Positions 1 through 12,200 of a stretch of DNA of 49,777 nt are shown piece after piece. The DNA comes from Plakobranchus ocellatus. Its lineage: Eukaryota; Mollusca; Gastropoda; Plakobranchidae. A program made the position numbers and the translations under genes. Location of the stretch: NCBI GenBank assembly GCA_019648995.1, contig BLXT01001848.1, positions 2,776,510 through 2,826,286 on the forward strand, given 5' to 3'. Position 1 is the first letter of the stretch, and each line of letters opens with the position of its first letter. A model generated the notes under the pieces. The model was not told the DNA's origin, ran no database searches, and saw only the letters and a list, made by a program, of their open reading frames with translations.

Positions 1-1378
1 GAGGGAAGTCCTGAACCAATGTAATGTTACACTTTTATTTAATGAAAAAGTGAAAAGGAAAAAATTAACACATAAGGAGAGAGGTGACTATTCTTAACAT
101 ACAATCAATAAATGAACCAGTCCAACAGTATTATATCTCCTACATTTATATTTGAATGTTGATTTTAAATTTTGGCCAATTTTAATGATTTACTCAATTA
201 TTCTGTAAAAATGTAGAATCGCATAGGCACATGTATGTGCATATGAATGGTTTTCATGAATATGTATATAAAGTGCATAGAGCAGTAATTGTACTATGGC
301 TTCTCATAATATAAATGTCCTATTACTATTATTATAATTATTATTGCCACAAAAATATTAATATTTAATAGGTCCACAAAAATAGTTTGACTGTTACGCC
401 GATAAAATAAATAAGTTCAACTGCAGTAATTCATTGACAGCTCTTTTAATCCACAAGATAATCGAAAGTTGAACGTTGATCTTGTCACAAAGTGGTAAGC
501 CTAAAATATGGTTAGAGACTGCTTATGCAACATTAAGTCATTGCTTTGGAAATTAATTCAAATTCTCTCGTCATCCTGATAGTTACCATTTTGCATACTC
601 AATGGTTACTGAGAGCTCCAGGCCCTTAGGATCCAAAAAAATCTATTCTCCGGTTACTGATTATTGGCATTTGTTTAAAAAAGCAACTAGTCCACTAGTC
701 TTTGTGAGAGTGTTAATAAAGAGTCCGTGTTCAAATCTTAAAGAAAGCCAGTTGCATGGTATTTTCTTTCACAACCATTGATGCAGAAATATGCATTAAA
801 AAAAAAAAATAAAATTTTAATAGCAGTTTTGTAGCAACAGTATGCATTCTATACCCCTTCAGACTTTCAACTTCTCTCGGCTGCTTTCTAACCTGCAACT
901 CAAGGAGAATGCACATTTGGCATTTATAACGTATGCTAAAGCCTTGTATAGGCAGTAAGTTCTTGTGAGTAGAGGCCTAGCATGCATGCAAAATTTCATT
1001 ATGTCATGGTCATTCAACATTTTGAAATAGGCAATTCTTGAACTCCAAATGTAAGAAAAGGGCGGGGGGGAGGGCTAAAAAATCCCAAACGGGGTGTAAG
1101 GTTATATTTGAACAGCCCCTAAGTAAAGACAATTTTTAAAGTTGTATATGACAAATGGCAAAAATAATTTCATTCCGATGTTTGGAAAAAACTAACCCCT
1201 AAGTTACGCTTTTGGATCACAGTGGCTGGGTTTTGCTCATGAGCCCCAATTCCAGCTTTTCTAATATAATGAAAAATAAAAGTGATAGAAAGGAAATGTG
1301 TACAATTTTCATATTATTTAATGATTCGTATTCAGTAAAATAAGTTGGTTTACTCTATGGCATCCACAGAGGTATCCT
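1..1378. other. AT-rich non-coding DNA, no gene seen
   Basis: I see no splice-flanked coding-like exon here. It is AT-rich with ATT/TTA simple repeats around 325-345. It is probably intron or 5' flank of the TTC16-like gene. Confidence 0.5.
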
Positions 1379-1379
1379 T

Positions 1380-2420
1380 TATTGTATGCACAGAAGGAAA
1401 TTTTGCTGAGAGGTCATTACTTGTATTTTGGTTTGGATTGTTGTCTCACTAAGGAAATTTCTGACCCAAAAGTGGTCTTGTATGTGATTATTGGCATTTT
1501 GAGGAACAGTCCTTCTGTCCATATTGCATATACTTGCTGAAGAGGTCAATGAAGACAGCAGTTTTATAAGTCTTCTCTTGAAAACCATCTTGAATGTTTT
1601 GGCAAAGCCTGAATAGCTAATCATCGGTTTTACTGTTTGTCTGGATCCTACCTATTGTTCAGTGAGGAGCCCTGAATCTTCTAGCCACTGAATGAAACAA
1701 CCATTTATAAAGAGATTGCACACTTTTCCTACACATGATGTTAGTGAAATTGGTCTGTATCTCCTAGGTTCTTTTAGGCCTTTGTATTTCTTTAGCATGC
1801 ATATAATATACATATTTTTCCATGATCTTGGAAGATGGACATTTTTCTGTGTGTTGTTTATCAGCTGTAGGAGTGCTTCATTTTTTCATTGTGTATTTTG
1901 TCTGAGCATGGAGATTTTTTCATTTTCAAATTTTTTTATAGAGTCTGCTCTTAATCTTGGATTTAAAGTAGTCTGTGAATAGCTGAGGGGCCTTAATGTG
2001 TAACTTTTTGTGTTCTTACAGTTATGTGAGTAGAACTCTGTCATTGAGCTGGCCTGCCTTGACTTGATTTGGGAAAAAAAAGACCAAGTTTTCCAAATCT
2101 TTTCTTGTCTGTCTCTCGATCAAGCATTGGTGTAGGTTTTGTTCTTAGTTTTTTTCCAGGCAGATTGTTTTGCAGCTGCCATGCTTTTCTTCCATCTTTA
2201 CAGAAGTCTAGTGCTGAGCATATCTCTCTCCATTGTCTCAATTATCAAATTGGCTTTAGATGTCACTTTTGTGTGTACTACCTTGTGGATAGTGTGAGTC
2301 AGATCCAGGTTTCTGTGAGCCCATTTGTTGTAATGAAACTGCTTTTTGAACGTCTTGGCTCTAAAAAGTTTTCTTTTTCTTTGTACTGCCCTTTGATTTG
2401 TGCTGTCTTGTAGCATTTAG
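1380..2420 (-). mobile_element. Non-LTR retrotransposon relic, reverse transcriptase part
   Basis: On the minus strand the frames carry a broken non-LTR reverse transcriptase. About 2041-2240 reads CKDGRKAWQLQNNLPGKK, the 'KAW' linker before the RT fingers. About 1690-1790 reads a degenerate RPISLTS-like block followed by a C-x-x-K/R-S/V stretch. About 1540-1590 reads TYKTAVFIDLFSKYMQYGQK, matching RT motif A (AVFLDFSKAYD). Stops and frameshifts lie between the blocks, so it is dead. Open frames on the plus strand here are its antisense shadow. The exact clade (Jockey/I or CR1-like) is not certain. Confidence 0.65.
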
Positions 2421-3066
2421 AATCATAGATTGGGTTTGATGCCATTGGTGTTTCTTCTGTAATGACTTCCTTGAATTTTCTTTGATGTTATTCTATAGTG
2501 TGACAAGTTTGCTCTTTGAAAGTTCATCCTTTGTCTTGCTGCTAGGGTTTTGCCTGCTCACTTACCACAAAAATATGTAAAATACATACTGCAACACAAT
2601 AGTGGCTGGAAATTTTAATGACCATTCATGACAATGAGGAGTTCATCAGTCTGGCCAGTTGAGGAGGTAAGCTGGAGATGTTGTAGATCGCGAACTTTTT
2701 ATTGCTGTACCACATGATTGATCTTTGGAAATGGATATCAACAGCATCGTTGTGGGTGATGTTATATTTGTGTGTAGTACATTCAGCAGTAAAATCATTC
2801 CTTATTTGAATAATGCTACTTTTGCAGCCCTCACAGTAACATGGATATCCTGTGTAATTTTTTATCTTGATGTTAGTACCCAAATGGAATGTTTCTACTA
2901 CTATTACTATCACTACTACTATTACTACTGCTGCTGCTTCTACAACTACTAAATACCAAGGTTATCATAGGAATATGATAGTGAATATTATTTTCATTTG
3001 AAAAATCTATCAACATGCTAGATTATTAACTTTATTGTAATAATTGATGCTACCGATTCTTTTCAG
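2421..3066. other. Intronic or flanking DNA with trinucleotide runs
   Basis: There is no gene. Around 2897-2950 lies an imperfect (TAC/TGC)n trinucleotide tract. The end of the stretch is the polypyrimidine tract and AG of the first visible TTC16-like exon. Confidence 0.5.
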
Positions 3067-3260
3067 TGGCTGCTGGAACAACAGAAGACTACCATCGAGA
3101 TCCTGGCGAGGTTAACATTCACCAGTTTTACCCAATCCTAGAGCACACATTTAATAAGCCCATTAGCAGCAAAGGCCAAACTGAGGCTCTCATTGCTATT
3201 GCTGAAGAAGATTCTCACTCTGAACAGACAGGAGAAGATTCTGTGGCGAGCAGGGCAGAG
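3067..3260 (+). CDS. TTC16: TTC16-like exon 1 of window
   Basis: The acceptor is ttttcag before TGGCTGCTGG and the donor is GCAGAG|GTGAAT. It encodes a non-repetitive leader with NIHQFYPILEHTFNKP and an acidic end (IAEEDSHSEQ). It enters in phase 1 and leaves in phase 0, so an earlier exon is needed. Reading through the donor meets TAA at once, which supports splicing here. Confidence 0.75.
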
Positions 3261-6200
3261 GTGAATCAGGAATAATGGAAAATGTGTATTGTAGCTTAAG
3301 TTGTAGAAGAATAATGGGTGGAGTGTGTTTTTATTTAAATTTTGAATAACCTGTTGTATAAATCCTTATCATATTATCATATGAAGGTTAAAAAGATGAA
3401 TGAAATACATTCTTTTGAAGCAGGAATAACAAAATGGGCTGTCACATTTTTATGGGATTCAAGAGGAAAAACATTCAGTAAAATAAGCATAAATATTTTT
3501 AATTTACTGTGACCAGAGGAGCGATGGCTTACCTGGTAGGGCAGTTGGATACCAAGCGAGAGATCCGAGGTTGGAATTCCAGTCTGGCCCCAGTCAATTT
3601 TTTAGTGCTCCCCAGGGTTCACCCAGCACCATATAAATAGCTAGGTCTCTTAAGACCTGGTCAAAGTAAAGGCGGTGAGGTAAACTACCTCATAATGCCA
3701 TATGCCAAGAACAATCAGGACCTTATTCCTGGTTCCTCAATGCTTGGACTAAGCATGGGATCTACTTTACTTTTTATTTTTACCGTCACCAGGAGAAAAG
3801 CTAATAAAACTTATGAAAAAGAAAATAAGTATGTTTACTTCATCCTTTTATACATAAAAGATAAAAGAAATGTGATTTTTGAATCTTGCGTGTTATTCAT
3901 AAAAAAAAAACCAAAACTATAATGGTTTCAATAAATGCATATATCATAAAATAAAATAAGATCCGAAAGAATAGCATAATAGCCACCAAAACTTATATAT
4001 CTTAAAAAAGGGAAAATATTAAGGCACAATTATAAGTGTAAATTTTCAAATGATCATATTCCTGACCTCACACAATCATTTAGGTTTTAACAGGAAATGC
4101 TATAAATAATAAAACCATATGCATATAATTTATAGTGAGAGGAAACCATGTTTTGTTTTGTTGCATTAAATTTGCACATGTTGCTGTTTATTATTTTACA
4201 TGGCAGTAATCATTGTTTTGGAAATCAAACCCAGAGTACACTAAGTAACATATCTTACATCCCGTCAGCATTGTGCCCACAAATAGACTAGCTGACCACC
4301 ATCTCTGAAGCATAAACTGAACCGCATTAGGGTTCCAGGAATCTAGACTGTTCATGTATTGAAGTATTTCTTTAAGAACGAATTGAGTCAATATACAACA
4401 CATGCATCCCTCTGCCATCCCCGATAAAAAGATCTAATATTTCAGTAAATGCAATCACATTAGGTCTGCACTGTGTGACTCAGCAGCAATCTTCTTTTTT
4501 TAGGTGCCCTGTCCAGAGCAGACATTAGTTGATATACTTTTCCACTCAGGCCTGTTCTTAATTAACCCTATAAAGCTGTTGTTGCTATCATTACCTATTG
4601 CCCATGAGTTACTTTTCATACAAGTCAGTCTCTATCTACCTCTACTGCATCTATCTTCACTCTTTCCAGTGATTACTAAATATTCTAAACCACTGTGGTG
4701 GCAAATGAGCCCTAGAAATTGTAGTTGCCTGCATCTCAGGATTTAATTCATGATCGCTTAATCTAGCTTCTGATATCCTCATCATTATTCTGATGAACCA
4801 AAAGTCTACTGCTCTCAGTTTTCTCTCTGTGTCCTTGTTAAATGTTTGACACTGATCTGTAATTATATAATTAATTAATAATGATACAGAAATTGTAACC
4901 TTAACATCTTGGATCTGGTTTAACCATGGTTCTATTTTGATAATTGCTGGCTGGTTGCAGCTGAAGTGCAGCATGGTCATGACTGCCTGCCATTTAAGCT
5001 TTTTCATAATCCACAAAAACTTGTCCCTAACTGTGCTGCTTTGAAATGGCAAATGTGTCATTATCTTTTATATGTAAGTATTGGTCAATGAAAATAAAAT
5101 GCTATTCATGCAAACTGACAGTGTTTGATTATGTGTGTGTTACCTAATATCTGATACTGCTTTTCAAATGACAGAAGTGGTTGACTTTCAGCCTATGGCA
5201 GCCAAAAAGAGCACAGTTTAGTAATATTGCCATGTCTCATATTGTCACCATTGCTTTGATTGCAAAAAAAAAAAAAAAGGTCCTCTCACTTGGATAAAAG
5301 CTGAGCATCAACCATTTACCTGACAACAATGCTTGTATTATGGGACAAGCAACCCATAAGTAAACAGTTCTTTTGGCTTTGTCCAAGAAGTACTGTAGCT
5401 GAACAGGCTGTTGCTCAGTACTACATTTAAATGGATAACTGCTTGATATGTTCAAGAGATACTGCACTTTTGAAAAATTCAGTCACTTGTAAATAGAAAA
5501 TAAACACTTCAATTTTTTTTTGCAACTCTGTTAAGTGGCATGGCATTCTTATAAATTTAATTTTCATAAAATATAAAATCCAAAAAGGTAAATTGATACA
5601 CATTTTGACAATAATGCACTTCATTTGGCTGTATCAGAACATCAAGGGCAATACTAAGTCTTTGAGAGACATCTTTTATCAGTTTTTCTTTTGAAAGTTT
5701 TCCACGAAAGGAATGACTGTAATTGGTGGTTACATATTCAGCAAGCACTTGTTTGTGCTTAGTTCTATAACCAGTATATTTGTACACCTCTTTGCAGCCA
5801 GGTGTTACAAGAGTGTCTGTGTTAAGATACATTACTTGTTTTAGGCTTGACTTTACTATTGTCTAGTGGTGAATATCTTGATTTACATATGTGTAACATA
5901 ATTTTGTTGTCTATTTCAAAATAGCATACAATTTTTCCTACATAGTCATAATTTCCATTAGAGTAGCGCAGCAATTGGAACAAAATTTGCCTTGCTGGTG
6001 CAATGTAAAAAGATCAATGAAAATATTAATTTAATGGGTGATTTATCTTCAGCACCACTCCATAAAGCAAGAGTTCCAGTCAGTTATTGACCCAGAGCAG
6101 GAAACTCTAGAGAGTGAAGATGGAGGTGATGCTGATAGCAAAGATGAGCAGAGGGAAAGAGAGGATGAGGAAAGAGTTACCACAACTGAAGGAACCACAT

Positions 6201-9200
6201 TATCAGAGCATTCTGTGAGTGTTTCCTTGAATATTTGTGCTCTTGCTTTCTTTAGAGGTACAAATCTTTATGCATAATAATGTAGGATAAATTGGAAACA
6301 TGATAAAAGTAATAAAAATAGGCCTAGTGATATAACACATAGGGATATATTTTTTTATCATGTGGGATTTACTAAAGGCTTTTTTGTACAGTGATCTAAA
6401 GAACAAGATATTTTGTAGCCAATATGAGTGTTATTTTATACAAGTTTAATTGCCAAATTGTTCATATTTTACTCAGAGGTTTTTTCATAAGCTTAGAGAA
6501 AGGCTGTTATTGTAGTATCCATGCGGATATTAAAATGCATTAGAATTATTGGCCATACTTTTTATTTTCTGCACATTATTATTTATCAATTTTTGTTTGT
6601 TTATTCTACTTATTTATGCATGTTTTTTTTAATTAAAAAAGTAGTTGCAAGTTTAACAACCTCAATAAGATTCTTACTCCAAATCAATATTTCAGTAGGA
6701 TCATTGATTTCTTTATTAATTTGATAGAATGCAATGTAAAACCTAAGATGCAAACGACAATTTAATAACATATAGAAAAATATCCATTATGTTGAAAAAA
6801 AAAAGAAGGTAATTAAAACAAACAGGACAAAATGTTAAGGGATAAACGTGTTTAATGAGTCTTTTAGTCATTGCTTCTTATTTAAAGAAACTTTTATTAC
6901 ATTCACTTTAACTTGATAAAAGAGTTTGAATCAATCTATTATTACAAAATAAATGAACGAATAGAAAGAAAAAAAGAAAACAACAACATTATTTTTTAAA
7001 AGTTACTCTATGGTAATGTACACGTTTCACAAGATCTGTCAACAGTAGGTATTATAAAAGCAAAAGATGCAGCCCTGGAAAAAACCCACAAGATTTCAAC
7101 ATCAGCAGAATAATGCAATGCAGGTCATTAACGAATTAGCAACAATAAAAGCTGTGCAACTTCATTCATCTTGTGCTTCCTTTTAAGTAATTTTTTCCTC
7201 TTTTATTTCAGCAAAAAGAAATAAGTGAAACGTTGAAAGATCATAATTGAACCAGTGTTTATAACGTTAAATCATGAAGGACTGAACAAAATTTAAATCA
7301 CAAATATCTCACTTTGAAAGTTTGTCTCCTCATTTTCTTCCTTCTGCAGGAGGGTCTTTTTGCCACAGCAGTGGATGAAGAAGCCATCAATGCAGCTCGG
7401 CAGCGGAGCCAAAAAAGTCTCTTTTCTACAGAAAACTGGCAGGGCGGTGGCCGTCAAAAGAAGGTTGGCCTGGTGCAAATTGTCACCAAGAGGGCATATG
7501 AACAGTGAGTTGATACTCTGGTGATGTGTTAAAGCTAGTTCCATAAAAAGTCATATTTTTAAGTTATGAGTATGTGATGGTTGAATGATGAGTACACGTG
7601 TAATATTGATGATACAGAAAAGAATTGAAATCTTCCATCATTATTGATAGCTAAAGAAAATTTTCTGGCAAGTGCATCAAACTTCTGAAGTGATTTCTAT
7701 TTCAATAGAGACTTCAGGGGTTTGATTCACCTACCATGAATTGTATTAATAGTTCTTGCAATAAAACAAATGATATTAAAAGAAATAACTACAAGAATAG
7801 ACAGCAAAAATGATAATTATAATGACTATAATAATAAAATTAGTTATCTCTGTGTGAGATGTATTCACCCTTATATCTCCTTTTTTTATCTTCTAAAAAG
7901 TATGCATCCATTTTAATTCACTGAGCTGGAATACTGTGTAGACAGGGTATTTGATTATCATATTCAATCAAGTTTGAACAAAGTGACCATGTAAACGTAA
8001 TCTCACTTTTTCTTTCTCAATGTTTTTACATTCAAAATTATTTTGAAAGGAAATCAAACCAATCTATTACATTAAATAAGAAACCTGATCAGAGTAGTTT
8101 CGTTAAGGTAAACAAAAACCGCATCAAGTCGCCTACCTTGCAATGAAATTGTTAATAATTTTTTATTCAAATATTTGTATGCTTTAAAATTCATTTTTAA
8201 ATCAGTATTCCAAACTTGATCCTATTTGCAATAATCTTTTTTATTTTTGGTTTTGATCTTAGAAGTTTTATCTGCATATGATAGATGTAGATTTAAAAAT
8301 GTATTGGGAGGAAAACTAAAAAGTTCTGAAATAAAAATACGTTTGTTGGAAAAATCAAAGAAAAAGAGCTTTACCATCCATGGCCATCAAATTTCCTAGA
8401 CTCTTGTAACTAATACTGATCTGCACATGCACTTTTCTACAGAGTTAGCCCAATTTTTATTTTTTCAATATTATCTTCCCCCCCAAGTTCAGTGATACAA
8501 TATTTTAAAGCAAAATATAGGCCAGTGCTGAATGATTTAAGTCTATGAGTATGAGCCTTTTTTTTTTCTTTATTTACTAACATTCACCATTTTTGACAGT
8601 GGTTATTTTGCAAAGTGCAGCAACAATTCTGTCAAAATAATCTCTCTTCAAGGTATAAAACCATAAGCTGTAGAAGAGGATAAGAAAGGAGAAGCAGTAG
8701 AGAAATCTATCTTTTAACAATCATTGTATGGACTTGTTTCAGATTGTTTGGTGTGAATAAACCTAGGCTTATTCTGCAACATTCTGATTTGGACAAATTG
8801 TATCTGATAACATCGAATATTGAAGCAATATATTTTTATAATGACACACAACTGTTAAATCTATTGCATCGCATTTATTGAGTAGGCTTATGAAAGAAAG
8901 ATTAAAAAAAATCTTTGCCTTAAATCAAAGTTCACTGAATCTTTGCCTTATGTCTGAGTAACCGTAAGATTTAGGCATTATTTTTTTTTATTATTTGGAG
9001 CGATCACAAAACTAACTTTTATGTGTTCTCTTTAATATTTCTCCTAGCTACGAAAGCGCAATGGAAAGAAAGAATGACAATGACCTACTAGGCATCATCA
9101 CTTATTTAAACAAAGCCATCAATCTGAAGACAGATGATCCCATCTTTTATGTGGAGAGAGCAGAGGCATACATTCAACTCTGTGATTTTCAGGTGAATAC

Positions 9201-12200
9201 AAGCTCTTTACTGCTATATTTCTATTTTTTTCCAACTGATTGCATTCCTGGTGCTTTACTCACCTAAGATTTCATATTCAGCTGTACTGGTACTCTCTCT
9301 CTCTCCAAAGCTCCTCCTCCTTTTCTCCTCTTTCTCCCCCCCCCCCCTCTTTCACTTAACTCCTTGTCTTTCCCTATTTCTGTTTATTGCCTATCTGTCT
9401 CTTTTCTCCTCTCTCAAGCCTTGCTCAATTTCTCTTTATAAAAAAACTTAGTGATTATTTGTCTAGCACTTTTTGTCTCTCTTTCAATCACTAAATGCTA
9501 ACAGTCCTTACTTATTTCCTTTTCAAAACAGCAGAGCCCAACTCAGACTAATTTTTTATTGTTTTTTTCCAGTCAGCTATTCTAAATTACAAGAAGGCTT
9601 GCCTCCTGGAGTCGAGGAACCAAGCATATTACTCAAGACTTGCTTTCCTGTATTACTTCCAAGGCCAAACTCTCTTTGACCAAAGACTTTACCCAGAGGC
9701 CTTGGAGGCTTTCTCTAGAGCCTCTGAGATGGTGCCAGACAACATAGGGTATCACATTAGAAGGTGAGACAACAGAAGCGCAGACACAAAGTGACTTAAG
9801 TGTTTATAGAGTCTTGAAATGTTTTGTGGCAAAAGCATGTTGTAAAAACATTGATGCATTAGGGTTAAATATAAATTTTATATATGTGATCAGACTTTCT
9901 TACAATATTGAGGAATGTTTGGCAATGTTTCATCCCATTTGACTTGCCTTGAGCTAATTCTGACAGGAAGGGCACTACATAAGTTTTTTTTAAATTGCCT
10001 TTTTGCCATGCATTGTGCACAGTCCCTATTCAATTTCAGCCATTGCTGCGCATTGAGCATTAAAGAAGTTAGTGCATTTCTCTGTCTTTATAATACCTCA
10101 ACTTGTCGGCAATTATGCTCACCTTTTCAAAATCGGCTTTTTGAAATAATTGGATACTGTTGAGATTCACCCTGAAACAGCCAGGCTAGATTTAGAAAAC
10201 CATTTTAGTGCATAGGGTCTGGTTTTTATTGCTTAATTTGATGCTTTTCTGCAGTGTTACCAAGCCTCAATAATCAATTGTAGACTTAGCCTTAGCCCAT
10301 TAAAATCCGACAAGAAAATATTGAAAAATGTTTTGAGAACATAGTGAATGAAAAATAACAAACTAATCTATGCAATTAAATTTCTAAAATGATGTTGTTT
10401 TTAATTTTTATCTGATGTAAATTTTTTTAATGTAGATCTAAGAACATCACCAAAACAACTAAGATAGGGCAATAGCTCAAAGCGGCAAGTCTCACTTTTC
10501 AAATTGGAAAAAAAACAAAAAAAAAACATTACAATACACAGCATGCCTATAGCTAGCATTTTTAGGTTTCTCAGGCTGGCAACGTCTAACCGAGTTCCGC
10601 ATGAGGTCAGCCCGACCTTAGCTCAGGTAGCATGTTCAACTGTTAGTTTGAATGAATTTTCTGGTTTTATGTTTTTTTCTTTTCATTACACAACAAAAGT
10701 ATGAAAAATAATTTGTACTTATTTGAAACTAAGATAAAACAGATAAGACAGTTGAATTGTTAAAGCAAAAACGAAAGTAATACTTTAAGTAGTTATTTTT
10801 TTACTGTGGAATCAAATCATGGTAATTTTAAGTAATAATATAGACTGGCAGACATATTTTACAAAGTCAAAAATTAAAATTGGCCCTTATGATTTTTCTC
10901 AGATTCATATGAAGGAATGGCAAGAAGTATTACTTTTGACTCACCAAATTTTGTAGTGTTAACAACAAAACTGGTTATGTAGTAGCTCAATCTTCCCTTC
11001 CGCTCTTTTTTTACTTTGCAATACTCCGTTAAAGACACATTTATCACATTCCAAGAACAAGTTTGTTGCTTTCACAATGCCATTAATAAATGCAATTAAA
11101 CTTTTGGTCATAAAGTTCATACAAATAAATACATTCGCAGAAAAAAGAAGTTAGCATAAAGCATTACAAATAAATTCTAAACCATTAACACAATATAAGC
11201 TTCAGTTGCAATGAGCAGGTGCAAATTGAAGTAAAGGTGATGTTAATATGTGATGCAATTTTTTAAGATCGTTTGTGAATCTATGTGCTCTGTGTTTCTC
11301 TTGTATGCTCTCATCTGGTGACTGTTTCTGTGTCCTGCTCTCCTAACAGACTTAGCCCTACCCTACATTATTGTATGTGTGGAGTGCATTGTTTTTCTAA
11401 TATATGTTGCTTTGGGATGATTTTGTGTGGGAACATTCTACTGTGTATTGACATGTAGTTGTCTTTTGCTGCTTGTATTTCTGGGAAGGAACTCTATTGG
11501 TTTTGTGTGTGATATGGCTCTGTTAATTGTGCTGAATGCTTTGTTGAGTTCATTTAAACTTATTTGTATCGTGGCTGCCTTGTCAGTGAAAAATGGGTTG
11601 TTTGTGAGTATGTTTGTTTGACAATTGTTTCTGTGTAAACTTTTTGTTGGAGGTACTTGTGACAGTGATTCTTTACAAATGACCTGCTGTGGTATGCTTG
11701 TGGTGTAATCCTATGTTTGTTGAGGACTGGGTCTAATGCAGTAGCAATTGGGCCTGTTCTTGGCGAGAGGGGTTTATATGAAAGGCTGGAGAGAAGTTTT
11801 TCTATCTTGTGTATATTTTGTGCGTGTTTGTCAATATCACTTTGAGCTTCACTAAAAACTAAACAGCCCTCTTCAAGTTGTAATGTTGCCTTTAGCTCTT
11901 GATACTGATGCCACTGGGATCCATATTTTTTTACGCTCTTCCCAAGAGGCATCAGGAACTGATTACTTTGACTATCTTCGTGTCTAACTTATGTGTACTA
12001 TCTTCTAACAGTTTTTGGTGTTTCAAAACGATTCCTAATAAAATGTGAGGATAAGGAGGACTGACATTTTCTAATTCTATTTCTAGGAGTGGTGAATGCA
12101 GAGCGTTATGAAATTTCGCTACTTCTTTTTTCTCACTTGTTTCTTTTGCAAAAGCTGCATTGTCGGCGAGTAAGCTTGCCAGTGACCTGGGTTGACACTG

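Noticed and set aside
2069..2413. 114-codon plus-strand gene
   Set aside because: It is antisense to the reverse-transcriptase relic; its Phe/Ser/Cys-rich composition is a shadow.
3516..3600. Functional tRNA gene
   Set aside because: Only A- and B-box-like motifs are present; the arms do not pair into a cloverleaf and a SINE body follows.
9251..9679. Plus-strand frames of 66-68 codons
   Set aside because: They are pyrimidine-rich intron sequence overlapping exon 5 in the wrong frame.
10504..10704. Plus-strand 66-codon frame
   Set aside because: Low-complexity Lys-rich start and no splice support; it covers a GC-richer patch only by chance.
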